Assembly: GCF_021290925.1 (NCBI RefSeq)
Contig: NZ_JAJSLX010000001.1
Location: 806,001 to 870,000 of the forward strand
Direction: 5' to 3'
Origin: Sessilibacter corallicola
GTDB lineage: Bacteria; Pseudomonadota; Gammaproteobacteria; Pseudomonadales; Cellvibrionaceae
DNA: 64,000 bases
The translations under genes were made by a program, and so were the position numbers. The notes under the pieces were generated by a model, which was not told the origin of the DNA, ran no database searches, and saw nothing but the letters and a program-made list of their open reading frames with translations. This document shows, piece by piece, positions 1 to 8,311 of the stretch. Every line of letters starts with the position of its first letter. Position 1 is the stretch's first letter.

Positions 1-1
1 A

Positions 2-55
2 AACGAAACAATTGTTCAACGTGTAGGATTTGCAGATAATATTCAATATAACTGA
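2..55 (+). CDS. Possible 3' end of a gene cut by the window edge
   Basis: Frame 2 is open from the first base and ends in TGA at 53-55, giving a tail that finishes GFADNIQYN. The codons look like normal coding sequence for this genome, but 17 residues are too few to identify a family. It is read as the C-terminus of an upstream gene on the plus strand, and it could be chance. Confidence 0.25.
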   Translation, partial: NETIVQRVGFADNIQYN

Positions 56-148
56 AACAATTACTTGTATTTTTGAGCACTAAAATCAACTTTTGCTTTA
101 TTTAATACACCAATTTAAATCAATTAATAAATTTATTTGGCACTCTAA

Positions 149-397
149 TCTTTTAGAAAAGATACAACACCAATAACCAGCTATCAGCTTTTATCGAACG
201 AAAAAGCGGTTTATTTTAATGACGGCGTAACTCAAGAATTAGAAGTTGTTGGAACTGGTGATGTTAACGGTGATTCCATTGAGGATTTGCTGATTGTTAC
301 ACGTGATTCTTTAAACGATGGCAATTATTTTAATATGCGATTATTTATTTTATCCGTCGACCAATACGAAAACTGGTCACTCATTAAAGAACTGTAG
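149..397 (+). pseudogene. C-terminal fragment of an FG-GAP/VCBS-like repeat protein
   Basis: An open frame runs from just after a TAA at 146-148 to TAG at 395-397. It has no ATG, GTG or TTG in a sensible place near its beginning. The translation contains GDVNGDSIEDLLIV, the calcium-binding loop pattern of FG-GAP/VCBS propeller repeats found in secreted bacterial proteins. The piece ends naturally in KEL and is followed at once by a strong terminator, so it looks like a genuine gene end that has lost its front. A frameshift joining it to the short open stretch at 2-55 is possible but cannot be shown. Function is unassigned. Confidence 0.4.
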
Positions 398-410
398 CTA
401 TATTTTATTC

Positions 411-446
411 CATAAAAAAGCCGAATTTAATTATTCGGCTTTTTTG
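411..446. terminator. Bidirectional rho-independent terminator
   Basis: The arms AAAAAAGCCGAAT and ATTCGGCTTTTTT enclose a short TTAATT loop, with A and T runs on both sides. It can end the plus-strand fragment at 397 and the minus-strand gene whose stop is at 474. Confidence 0.85.
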
Positions 447-473
447 TTTTTTACATGGTGCTTTGGTTTTCAT

Positions 474-1529
474 CTAAGCCGCATCTCTACGAATAGCTAA
501 TGCTGACGGATCGGCTTCTTTCATTGGTCTTTCTTCATCGTCGGTGTCTGAAATACTTCTTACTCGTTCGCGTGCTTTTAACAATCGGTTGATCACATCA
601 AACCAAAATGGTGAGCCCAACGACAGAGCGATGGCGGTGATTAACCAGCCGAGAATATTCTTTATTAACAACCACGGGGAGTGTTCGATTAATCCACCAA
701 AAGAACCGGCTTCTTCGTAGGCTTTTACTAAAGGTGTGGATTCGTTCCAACCAACGATGGGCGGCATATCAACGGACATTTCTCGAGCAAGCTCTTCGCA
801 GGTTTTTGCCATTGGGTTTTCAGGTTGATCGTTTACGCCTGGAATAACACAATTTATGGTTTGAAAATCTTGGTTTTCCATAATTTGCTTGGCAAACGCT
901 ACTTGTTGTTCGCGAAGAATGGGGTCTTCTAATAATAAGCGATACATGTCGATGGTGTTAACGTTGATAATGATCGACACCAATAAACCAATGGGCAATA
1001 AAACCCACGTTTGAATTTTGCGTTTAAACCAATCGCGGCAACGTTCACCGGCATCTCTAAACCAGCATTCTAAATACTGCTCAAATACTTTTGGGTTGTC
1101 GTTGGATTGTTGCCAATAACTGTAAATTTGTTGTTGCCAAGATTTATCGAGGTACGCCAATCGATCCTCGTCTGTACATTCAAGCCCGGCTTTTTCTCGT
1201 AATAACTCGCAGATTTTTTTCGGGCTTTTTCTGTTTTTTAAATACTCGCCTTCTAAATAACAATCGAGTAACACGTAAACGAATGTGTCTTCGGGAATAC
1301 GAGAAGGATTGCGGCTGGTTTTTACTTTTAACCCCTCGATACGTGGATGGCTGAGCATTTTTTTGCACATACCACTTTCGGTCATGTTGGTGATAAGCGT
1401 GCACAATGATTTTGCGTGCAGTCCACACCATTGAATGATTAATTCGCTAAAGGCGGTTACCGTAAGGCTCAGGGTGAAATAGATGGTGACGATGCCAATA
1501 AAGGCATCGAGCATGGGTAAGGCAGCCAT
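474..1529 (-). CDS. Three-helix membrane protein of unknown function
   Basis: This 351-residue protein has no family I can name. A membrane segment near residues 5-30 (MLDAFIGIVTIYFTLSLTV) is followed by a polar, Cys- and Trp-containing region of about 140 residues. A second segment lies at about 178-198 and a third near 290-310 (LGWLITAIALSLGSPFWFD). The loop between helices 2 and 3 carries two Cys in a likely extracytoplasmic stretch. The motif SPFWFD followed by a basic helix and an acidic tail (SDTDDEE) recurs, from memory, in uncharacterised bacterial membrane proteins. The start is supported by GGGAAGA about five bases upstream of the ATG. It is a stand-alone gene ended by the terminator at 411-446. 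Confidence 0.75.
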   Translation of the reverse strand: MAALPMLDAFIGIVTIYFTLSLTVTAFSELIIQWCGLHAKSLCTLITNMTESGMCKKMLSHPRIEGLKVKTSRNPSRIPEDTFVYVLLDCYLEGEYLKNRKSPKKICELLREKAGLECTDEDRLAYLDKSWQQQIYSYWQQSNDNPKVFEQYLECWFRDAGERCRDWFKRKIQTWVLLPIGLLVSIIINVNTIDMYRLLLEDPILREQQVAFAKQIMENQDFQTINCVIPGVNDQPENPMAKTCEELAREMSVDMPPIVGWNESTPLVKAYEEAGSFGGLIEHSPWLLIKNILGWLITAIALSLGSPFWFDVINRLLKARERVRSISDTDDEERPMKEADPSALAIRRDAA

Positions 1530-1671
1530 AGTCTTCCCTTGTATTTCTTGCTTCTAAATATGAATCAACTTTCAAGGATAAGCGTATTTGATGTCAATTA
1601 GAACCTTTTAAAGTTCACAAATGGCTGGCATATTCATGGAGCTGGCAGTTTAACTGATAGGGCCTAAATAT

Positions 1672-2196
1672 CTAAGTAGTGGCATTTACGATAGAGGCAT
1701 TCACGCGTTTTACGACTTCTAGAAAACCCAACATAAGTAGCGCCCATAACGGTAAGAGAATGGCGATGGTAAACACAAGGCTGTGCGGAAATACGACGGC
1801 GCCAATGTGAAAACCGGCGCAATAACTTAGGGTTCCAAATACGGCTCCTAAACCAGCTGCGCCAATTTTGGGAATGTTAACGAGCCATCGCAAGCTGTGA
1901 TTTAAGGTTAAGGTAAAATTAACCCACAATAAAATCAGCCAAACCGGAATGATGTACACACTCGGAAATTGAAAAATACCAAGCCAAAACAACACGTTAT
2001 CAACCAAAATTCCCGTTAACGAGCAGGCGGTAATTATTTTAAGGTCACTCCATTTTGTTGGGCTAATTCGCCATGAAAGGTAGGCAATAAGAATCAAACC
2101 AAATACGGCTTTATCTTGCAGAAATACCGCCAGCGCCCAAGCTATTTGGAACAGAGCAAAATTCGCAAAGGTATAAATGGCAGAGTATTTGACCAT
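1672..2196 (-). CDS. DUF2878 family integral membrane protein
   Basis: This 174-residue, very hydrophobic protein has about five to six predicted membrane helices separated by short loops. The early NFALFQIAWALAVF segment and the alternation of helices with short basic turns are what I associate with the DUF2878 family, whose function is not established. It is monocistronic, with over 140 bp of non-coding sequence on each side. No signal peptide or catalytic motif is visible. Family assignment is from recognition only. Confidence 0.7.
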   Translation of the reverse strand: MVKYSAIYTFANFALFQIAWALAVFLQDKAVFGLILIAYLSWRISPTKWSDLKIITACSLTGILVDNVLFWLGIFQFPSVYIIPVWLILLWVNFTLTLNHSLRWLVNIPKIGAAGLGAVFGTLSYCAGFHIGAVVFPHSLVFTIAILLPLWALLMLGFLEVVKRVNASIVNATT

Positions 2197-2284
2197 TATC
2201 TTGAAGTACTCGTGATTGTTTTTATTAGAGTATTTGTACCTCTTTTTTATCGATTTGGATGACGACCGATAAATGTGAACGGAT

Positions 2285-2650
2285 TTAATTTTGGTTGAGG
2301 CCCAGTTCTTTTTGCAGCTTTTTGGTCAATTTGAGTGACACCAAACGATATGATTCGCTGATGTAATACTTTAGTTCATCATCGAGTTCGGCTTTGGAGT
2401 CGTATTGTTGAATCCATTTTAAGCCTCGCGATGCCATATAAGGCGCGGGCCGGTAGCCGTCTTTTTCTTGCAGAAAATGAAAATTAACCTCTGAGGTTTT
2501 AAAGGTGAATGCCGGTTCACCGGATTTACCCCAGCCACCAATCGCAAACACTTTGCCGCCAACTTTCCACACCTGAGAATCGCCCCACTGCACTACGTGG
2601 GTGGTTGCAGGAAATGATTGGCAATAACGGTTAAATTCATCGTAAGTCAT
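2285..2650 (-). CDS. MmcQ/YjbR family protein
   Basis: The 121 residues match the compact YjbR/MmcQ fold. The N-terminus has YDEFNRYCQSFPATTH, then a core with WKVGGKVFAIGG, a conserved aromatic turn (KDGYRPAPYMASRGLKWI), and a C-terminal helix rich in Lys and Leu (SLKLTKKLQKELGL). Members are small cytosolic proteins with a CyaY-like DNA-binding fold; the cellular role is uncertain. Length is typical. It sits 57 bp downstream of the RES toxin gene on the same strand, and co-transcription is possible. Confidence 0.85.
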   Translation of the reverse strand: MTYDEFNRYCQSFPATTHVVQWGDSQVWKVGGKVFAIGGWGKSGEPAFTFKTSEVNFHFLQEKDGYRPAPYMASRGLKWIQQYDSKAELDDELKYYISESYRLVSLKLTKKLQKELGLNQN

Positions 2651-2707
2651 AATGTTGAATTACCTGTTTGGAACCGGAGCTTTCAGCGAAATTGTCGCAG
2701 TCCGAAA

Positions 2708-3349
2708 TTAAGTGATGGAAAATACGTCGGTAATTTTCTCACCATTCCAGACAAACCGATAATGTTGGGTTTGAATGGCCGGCGGCTGCAAGGCATTGGG
2801 TTTGAACACGGCAATGCACTCGCCCCCACGATGCCGCACAGATTGGTAATGCAATCCCCAAAGTCCTTGCTCACGCTTTTGCGCACCAAATCTCTGGGCA
2901 GCACTCCAATCGTCGGGATTGTGGATAACTTCGTTTGCGCGCACGTCTTCGAGCGGCTGGACCACATCGCATTTATAAGCGCGCATGGTGATTTCACACG
3001 CGGGCTCTGCGGTTGCGCTGTAAAACTTTGCCCGACCATGTTTGCACTCTTCGATGGAGGTTTCCATCGCTAAACCGGCGTAATAAACCCCGTAATTACC
3101 TTGAGTGAATCGGCTGGGGTAACCAATGTGGGTAAACGCAGCCATAATAACGGAGCTACCGTGGCCGACCACGCGCTGCTCAAGAGGCACTAAACTGATG
3201 TCGCCGACTTCGTCGCGAATGCGATCATTGGTTAAGGATTCCAGTGCATAAGCGGCTTCAAGTTCTTCGGGATCGAGGAGGTTTTCAAAAATTCGGATCG
3301 GTGGAAAGTGGCTAGGAACCAGTCGATATACCGGGAAAGAGTTTTTCAT
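2708..3349 (-). CDS. RES-domain toxin (NAD+-degrading toxin of a RES/Xre system)
   Basis: This 213-residue protein begins with VYRLVPSHFPPIRIF and carries the RES family landmarks. The Arg of VYR is followed by a GVYYAGLAMETSIEECKHG segment with the characteristic Tyr, Thr and Glu, and later by a conserved SVRHRGGECIAVF region. RES toxins of characterised systems degrade or phosphorolyse NAD+ and arrest growth. The gene lies 8 bp downstream of a matching MbcA/ParS/Xre-type antitoxin, the standard order. All landmark residues are present, so it appears intact. Confidence 0.9.
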   Translation of the reverse strand: MKNSFPVYRLVPSHFPPIRIFENLLDPEELEAAYALESLTNDRIRDEVGDISLVPLEQRVVGHGSSVIMAAFTHIGYPSRFTQGNYGVYYAGLAMETSIEECKHGRAKFYSATAEPACEITMRAYKCDVVQPLEDVRANEVIHNPDDWSAAQRFGAQKREQGLWGLHYQSVRHRGGECIAVFKPNALQPPAIQTQHYRFVWNGEKITDVFSIT

Positions 3350-3357
3350 AGTGTACT

Positions 3358-3759
3358 TTATTCAAAATGGCTGCCTCGGTGAGCATCCAAATAACGACGA
3401 ATGTCGGCTAAATCCAACACATTGCCACCGAGCATTCTGTCGAGCGCTGACTGACCGTTAAAATCCCGATTGGGTTTGTGCACCCATTGTTGCCATTGGT
3501 TTTCCATCGGAAACAGTAATTGCAGCGCTTTGTAGATGCCGGCGATGTAAGAAAATCGTTCTAGCGTGTCTCTGCTGAGTTTTATGGGTTTGTTCTGCTC
3601 AAGCTTTTCTCGCCAAGTGTGGAATGTGGTGCGGCTGTTTAAGCCTGCCAAAACCAGTTTTTGTTTTTCCGTTAATTGCCACTGATCAGTAATTTGAAAA
3701 AATAACTTTACCGCGACTTTAGCGATTTGCTCGGCTTGATGTTGAGGAACGACTTGCAT
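3358..3759 (-). CDS. MbcA/ParS/Xre antitoxin partner of RES toxin
   Basis: The C-terminal half holds the toxin-binding DUF2384 region: a leucine-rich helix pair around LERFSYIAGIYKALQLLFP, followed by the WVHKPNRDFNGQSALDRML segment typical of RES-associated antitoxins. The N-terminal half (LTEKQKLVLAGL...TFHTWREKL) is the DNA-binding helical part. The ATG at 3757-3759 is preferred because GTGGTGA lies at ribosome-binding distance. An upstream ATG at 3792 would add an oddly hydrophobic 11-residue leader. The antitoxin gene precedes the toxin, so it probably represses its own promoter, which lies in the AT-rich region before 3800. Confidence 0.88.
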   Translation of the reverse strand: MQVVPQHQAEQIAKVAVKLFFQITDQWQLTEKQKLVLAGLNSRTTFHTWREKLEQNKPIKLSRDTLERFSYIAGIYKALQLLFPMENQWQQWVHKPNRDFNGQSALDRMLGGNVLDLADIRRYLDAHRGSHFE

Positions 3760-4006
3760 AAAAATCACCACAAAAGTACATAAAATAATCATATGTTCTT
3801 TTATGAACTATTTCAAGTTTTAGGTTCACATATATACCAAATCTAGACAAAACTAAACGTTCGCATGAACCTTAATATACTTTTACGTGTATAAAAGTCT
3901 TTAACAAAAGATCAAAACCGCACAAAGCGTAAAAAATAAGAAATAAACATTCAAGGAAGGCAGGCTACTAAACCCTTAATTAATTAGGTTCAGCAGCCAA
4001 AAGAGA

Positions 4007-5302
4007 TTAAGGAAGAACGCTGATGAGTTTTTTAGCGATCTCAGTATTATCTTGATGACCGACAAATGCTTCGGCCCCAAGACCTTTTGCAAGCACGGGC
4101 ACATCAACTGCGGTATGACCACCGGTTGTCCACCCGGTGTGAGTTTCTCGGTCAATCACGCTTTTAACCCAGCTGTAAGCGCCCTGTTGATCCACGGCGG
4201 TTAACTTCTTCAGCGCTTCTAATTCTTCGGCTTCAAATTCTAGCGGCAACAGTTCTTTCGCGAGTTTTTCTCGCTGTGCTCCAGCGGGTTTAAAAACCAG
4301 TTTTTGAGCGATGGTTGCCGGTGAATGCTCAAGCTTATGAATAAAATCGGGCTTCCAAATGTAGGCGCGCTCTCGGGCTAAACTCATACCGCCAGTACTA
4401 TGATCAGCGGTGACCACCAAAATGGTATCGGGATTGTTATCCACATAAGCCTCTAGCCATTCCAGTGTGTCGGCAAGATCAGCCATCTCCCCCATCGCCG
4501 CAGCCACATCGTTAGCGTGCCCCGCCCAATCCACCTGGCTGGCTTCAACCAATAAGAAGAATCCCTTGTCGTTTTCTAGGTTTCTTACTGCGGCTTGGGT
4601 CAAACTGAGCAATCGTTTCTTTTGTGGATAATCCAGTGCCCAAGGCAAACCGACGGGAGCAAACAGACCGAGCAGCGGTTTTCCGGGTTGGATGGCTGGT
4701 AAATCGTTGATGTTGTTGAGGTATTCATAACCTGCGCCGATAAACTCACCAACCAGGTCGCGATCTTCGCGCTGAAAATACTGGGTGCCACCACCGAGGA
4801 TAACATCGGCGGTAAATTTGCCATCAATGCGCTGATCGAAGTAGCTCTCAGCAATTTCATTGTAGTTTTTGCGGCTTTCATTGTGCGTAATAAATGCCGC
4901 TGGAGTTGCGTGATTCACCTGCGAAGTGACCGCAACGCCGGTTTTCATGCCCTTTTGTTTTGCCATTTGCAAAATGGTGGGAACGGTTTTCTTATCCACA
5001 TCAACGCCAATAGCGCCATTGTAGGATTTAACGCCTGTGGATAACGCCGTTGCCGCTGCCGCCGAATCCGTCACGACACCTGATACCGCCGCGGGATAGG
5101 TACTGGCACTGCCCACGTGCAGACGATCAAACACGGTTTTTTCGATTTCTGGGGTGGATTTATCGTCGGCAAAATAACGATAACCGGTGGTGTACACCGG
5201 GCCCATTCCGTCACTGATCACATAAATAATGTTTTTCGGTTTGTCTGCGGCGTGAAGGGTTAGAGGAACCAAAGCAGCAAGAGCGAATAAAAGCTTTCTC
5301 AT
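4007..5302 (-). CDS. Periplasmic alkaline phosphatase
   Basis: The protein of 431 residues starts with a signal peptide (MRKLLFALAALVPLTLHAAD). It shows the alkaline phosphatase metal and nucleophile motifs: IYVISDGMG for the first metal Asp, VTDSAAAATALSTG with the phosphorylated Ser, HATPAAF, ASQVDWAGHAND, and VVTADHSTGG. A final His lies in TGWTTGGHTAVDVPV. It should release phosphate from phosphomonoesters in the periplasm. An upstream in-frame TTG/ATG would extend it by 30 residues ahead of the signal peptide. The ATG at 5302 is chosen because GGAAAG precedes it. It is monocistronic; PhoB control is plausible but no clear pho box was identified. Confidence 0.93.
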   Translation of the reverse strand: MRKLLFALAALVPLTLHAADKPKNIIYVISDGMGPVYTTGYRYFADDKSTPEIEKTVFDRLHVGSASTYPAAVSGVVTDSAAAATALSTGVKSYNGAIGVDVDKKTVPTILQMAKQKGMKTGVAVTSQVNHATPAAFITHNESRKNYNEIAESYFDQRIDGKFTADVILGGGTQYFQREDRDLVGEFIGAGYEYLNNINDLPAIQPGKPLLGLFAPVGLPWALDYPQKKRLLSLTQAAVRNLENDKGFFLLVEASQVDWAGHANDVAAAMGEMADLADTLEWLEAYVDNNPDTILVVTADHSTGGMSLARERAYIWKPDFIHKLEHSPATIAQKLVFKPAGAQREKLAKELLPLEFEAEELEALKKLTAVDQQGAYSWVKSVIDRETHTGWTTGGHTAVDVPVLAKGLGAEAFVGHQDNTEIAKKLISVLP

Positions 5303-5524
5303 AAACTTTCCGTACGACGATTTTTCGGTAATAAATATTAGTGGGATTGTACCCGAGATTAGCGTCAATATTTTTACCAATAACGACACCAAAGACTATT
5401 AACTCGGTTTGTTGATGCAAAAATTATGGCTCAACAGCAACAGTGAGCCCTTTGATTCGTAGATTGAATTCGATAGGGTAATCTTTCTGACATTTTTCTC
5501 CCAACCAAGAGACGAAGATCGCCA

Positions 5525-5995
5525 ATGACGCCTGCGATTAATTTACTGAAAAAACTCAAACTTGCTCATACCGTGCACGAATACCACCACGACAGTAACG
5601 CCGAATCCTATGGTTTAGAAGCCGCAGAAAAGCTCAACATTGAAGCAAAACGCGTTTTTAAAACGCTGGTGGTGCAATTAGACGGTAAAGAATTGGCTGT
5701 CGGTATAATCCCGGTCGAAGAAAAGCTCAGCATGAAACTCATTGCCAAATCCGCAAAGGCAAAAAAGGCCGTAATGGCGGACCCAGCCTTAGTGGAAAAA
5801 ACCACAGGTTATGTACTTGGCGGTGTCAGCCCTTTGGGGCAAAAAAAGCGATTAAAAACCTTTATTGATGACTCTGCGGAAGGCTTTAACAGTATCTTTG
5901 TGAGTGCGGGCAAGCGGGGTTTGGATATCGAATTAGCGCCCAAGGATTTGGCATCGGCACTCAATGCGCGCTTCGTCGATTTAAAACAAGTTTAA
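5525..5995 (+). CDS. ybaK: YbaK/EbsC family Cys-tRNA(Pro) deacylase
   Basis: This 156-residue protein starts MTPAINLLKKLKLAHTVHEY and continues with AAEKLNIEAKRVFKTLVVQ, the typical opening of YbaK. The core includes the catalytic-site Lys of the RVFKTLVV strand and the GYVLGGVSPLGQKK loop that lines the editing pocket. Members hydrolyse mischarged Cys-tRNA(Pro) and related aminoacyl-tRNAs, in trans to prolyl-tRNA synthetase. Length is standard and the gene stands alone between divergent and convergent neighbours. Confidence 0.93.
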   Translation: MTPAINLLKKLKLAHTVHEYHHDSNAESYGLEAAEKLNIEAKRVFKTLVVQLDGKELAVGIIPVEEKLSMKLIAKSAKAKKAVMADPALVEKTTGYVLGGVSPLGQKKRLKTFIDDSAEGFNSIFVSAGKRGLDIELAPKDLASALNARFVDLKQV

Positions 5996-6071
5996 ACCTC
6001 TTTAGGAACCTCTGATTAACGCAAATAGCGTTGACTGCATTATTCAACCATTGTTTTACTCAGCCATCGCA

Positions 6072-6677
6072 TTACCCAGCGGATTTTTTGATCCGCTCAA
6101 TCCCGTGGAAAGCACTCACCAAAACGAATCCAACCAACATGCCGACCATGTGAAAGCTTGGCGTACTGCGCCAGCGAGTGTCTGAAAACAAGGCCACATC
6201 AAAATAGAGTTCGTAACTGTTTTTAATCACCACACCAATTAACAGCAACAGCACAAGCCCGTTCCATAAGGTCGACTGAATTTTGGACTTATCCACATCC
6301 AGCAAACAATAGAGTGTGACCACAAAGAAACCGTTAAGCGCGCCAGACAAACCAGCGTAGTGTTGGAACTGATTCTGAAGCACAAACCAAACAGCAATCG
6401 CCGTAAAAGATGCCGCAGCAGTAACACACCAGTAGCGGATTGAGGACATTTCAACGCAATAGCTCAGCACCACAAACGCCAGTAAATCGTAACCGAAGTG
6501 ACTGAAATCCGTGTGAATCAACTGAGCAGTTAACAACGTATACCAGCGGAAATCATCGGTTTTGGACGCCAGCAACGCCTGAAAAACGTCACCACCAAAC
6601 GGAGCAACAAAATAAAGCACCGCAACCACCAAGGACACGGCGATTGTCAGAAACGGAATTTTTGCTGAATGCCTCAC
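6072..6677 (-). CDS. rrtA: Rhombosortase (rhomboid-type intramembrane protease)
   Basis: This 201-residue protein has about six membrane helices and a rhomboid catalytic layout. HTDFSHFGYDLLAF matches the HxDxxHxxxN-like helix, and YAGLSGALNG carries the serine nucleophile in GLSG. The late His in FHMVGMLVGFVL completes the dyad. The short size and these motifs fit rhombosortase, which cleaves GlyGly-CTERM tails on exported proteins, rather than the larger GlpG. No GlyGly-CTERM protein is apparent in the window, so its substrates should lie elsewhere in the genome. Confidence 0.85.
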   Translation of the reverse strand: MRHSAKIPFLTIAVSLVVAVLYFVAPFGGDVFQALLASKTDDFRWYTLLTAQLIHTDFSHFGYDLLAFVVLSYCVEMSSIRYWCVTAAASFTAIAVWFVLQNQFQHYAGLSGALNGFFVVTLYCLLDVDKSKIQSTLWNGLVLLLLIGVVIKNSYELYFDVALFSDTRWRSTPSFHMVGMLVGFVLVSAFHGIERIKKSAG

Positions 6678-6923
6678 TCTGGCTACCTACTCACCTTATT
6701 TTATATACGTTGCTTGGTATGTGCTGTTCTAGACGTATTATTCAAAGACTCTCATTCAATAATCGTTACTAGCGAATGCGCTGAATTATAAGCAACGCAT
6801 TAAATCACGAATTAGCTCTCTAAAGCGCGACTGCGCAATCAACAACAATGCCAGCAACAATTAGTGGTAAAATCCGCCGCTCTTTTACAGCAAAATCAAT
6901 TTGTACAAAAACTAGGCAAAACC

Positions 6924-7874
6924 ATGGCAATTAACTGGTATCCGGGTCATATGCACAAGGCCCGCAAGCAAATTATCGAGATTCTCCCCAAAATAGATGT
7001 AATCATCGAAATTGTCGATGCCCGTATCCCCTACAGCAGCGAAAACCCCGTTATCGCGGAATTCAAAGGCAATAAGCCATGCATTAAGATTTTGAGCAAA
7101 TCCGATCTTGCTAATGAAGACACCACAGCTGCTTGGCAAAACCATTTTAGTGAACAAAAAAACGTACAGTCGTTGGCCATTAATACGTTAAAAGCGGGAG
7201 ATGTAAAAATCATTCCTGATTTAATTCGTAAACTCGCTCCCGAGAGAACGGTAAAAACAAAAAAGATTCACGTATTAATTGTTGGTATTCCAAACGTTGG
7301 CAAATCCACGTTAATTAATGCACTGGCTGGGCGAAGTGCCGCCAAAGTGGGCAACGAACCCGCAGTCACCAAAGCACAGCAACAAATTCACGTTGACGAC
7401 GATATCGTCTTGAATGACACCCCTGGGATTTTGTGGCCAAAAGTGGAAAATGAAAACAGCGGCTATCGCCTCGCCATGACCGGTGCCATTCGTGATACCG
7501 CCATTGATTACGAAGATATCGCACTTTATGCCCTCGGCCATTTCACTCAATATCAGCCCAATGAATTAATGAAGCGCTATCAGTTAAATGAGTTGCCCAA
7601 TACTCAAGAACACGACTGGGACATTTTATTATTAGAAACCATCGGCAGAAAACGCGGCGCTAAAGGTGGCGGTGGCCACGTTAATTTCCATAAAGCCTCG
7701 GAAATATTAATTCACGATTACCGCGCAGGTGAGATCGGAAGAATTACATTAGAAACGCCAGAAATGATGGCGGCAGAAGAAATTGTCGTCGCAAAAATTC
7801 GCGCCGAAAAAGAAGAGAAAGAAAAAGTAAGAAAAGAAAAAGAGCGTTTAAAGCGCAGTGGTAAGCGTCATTAA
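6924..7874 (+). CDS. ylqF: YlqF/RbgA-like circularly permuted ribosome-assembly GTPase
   Basis: The protein (316 residues from ATG 6924) starts INWYPGHMHKARKQ, the YlqF/RbgA signature. GTPase motifs occur in permuted order: the G4-like ILSKSDL near residue 60 comes first, then G1 GIPNVGKST, then G3 NDTPG. The C-terminal region is strongly charged (EKEEKEKVRKEKERLKR) and probably contacts RNA. RbgA acts late in 50S subunit assembly in Bacillus; proteobacterial homologues are less studied. An upstream in-frame ATG at 6864 would add 20 residues that do not match the family. Confidence 0.92.
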   Translation: MAINWYPGHMHKARKQIIEILPKIDVIIEIVDARIPYSSENPVIAEFKGNKPCIKILSKSDLANEDTTAAWQNHFSEQKNVQSLAINTLKAGDVKIIPDLIRKLAPERTVKTKKIHVLIVGIPNVGKSTLINALAGRSAAKVGNEPAVTKAQQQIHVDDDIVLNDTPGILWPKVENENSGYRLAMTGAIRDTAIDYEDIALYALGHFTQYQPNELMKRYQLNELPNTQEHDWDILLLETIGRKRGAKGGGGHVNFHKASEILIHDYRAGEIGRITLETPEMMAAEEIVVAKIRAEKEEKEKVRKEKERLKRSGKRH

Positions 7875-7896
7875 TTTCATGGTATTTCAGTAAACT

Positions 7897-8274
7897 ATGA
7901 ATAAAACCCTAGGAAAACTACTTACTGCCACATTGATCTTTGGGTTAGGCATGGGTACAGGAATAGTCTTGGAATTTATCGAAGATTTATTTCACCAGGA
8001 CTTTATGACGGTAACTATTTGGGATTCGTCGGACAGATGTGGCGTTAACAAGGTAATCGTTTATTCCGACGGGTATTCAATAGAAAAAGAAATAAAAATG
8101 ACAAAAGAATCTGTTCGCTTTTACGCCCGAAAAAGACAAATAACTTCATACGATATTACTGTTCATACAGAAAATTGCGGTGTTATTGAAGGCTATGGCC
8201 GAACTGCGTATCCTGGCCAGGTAATCTATGAATTTATCAAGAAAGGTGAAATTCATATGGAAATACGAAGTTAA
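7897..8274 (+). CDS. Small signal-anchored protein of unknown function
   Basis: The 125 residues begin with a Lys-containing N-terminus and one hydrophobic segment (LLTATLIFGLGMGTGIVLEF), so the rest is probably periplasmic or membrane-anchored. Two cysteines, in SDRCGVNK and TENCGVIEG, could form a disulfide. The remaining sequence is beta-rich and not recognisable. It begins 22 bp after the YlqF gene on the same strand and may be co-transcribed with it, although no functional link is evident. Confidence 0.65.
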   Translation: MNKTLGKLLTATLIFGLGMGTGIVLEFIEDLFHQDFMTVTIWDSSDRCGVNKVIVYSDGYSIEKEIKMTKESVRFYARKRQITSYDITVHTENCGVIEGYGRTAYPGQVIYEFIKKGEIHMEIRS

Positions 8275-8311
8275 GTAATAAAACCTCTCTAACGTACAAC
8301 AGAAGGTTCAA

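Noticed and set aside
2683-3073. Long open frames on both strands inside the RES toxin gene
   Set aside because: They are shadows of a clearly recognisable gene, and their translations have no domain resemblance.
3780-3810. GTTC-N6-GAAC as antitoxin operator
   Set aside because: Only four paired bases per arm; too short to call.
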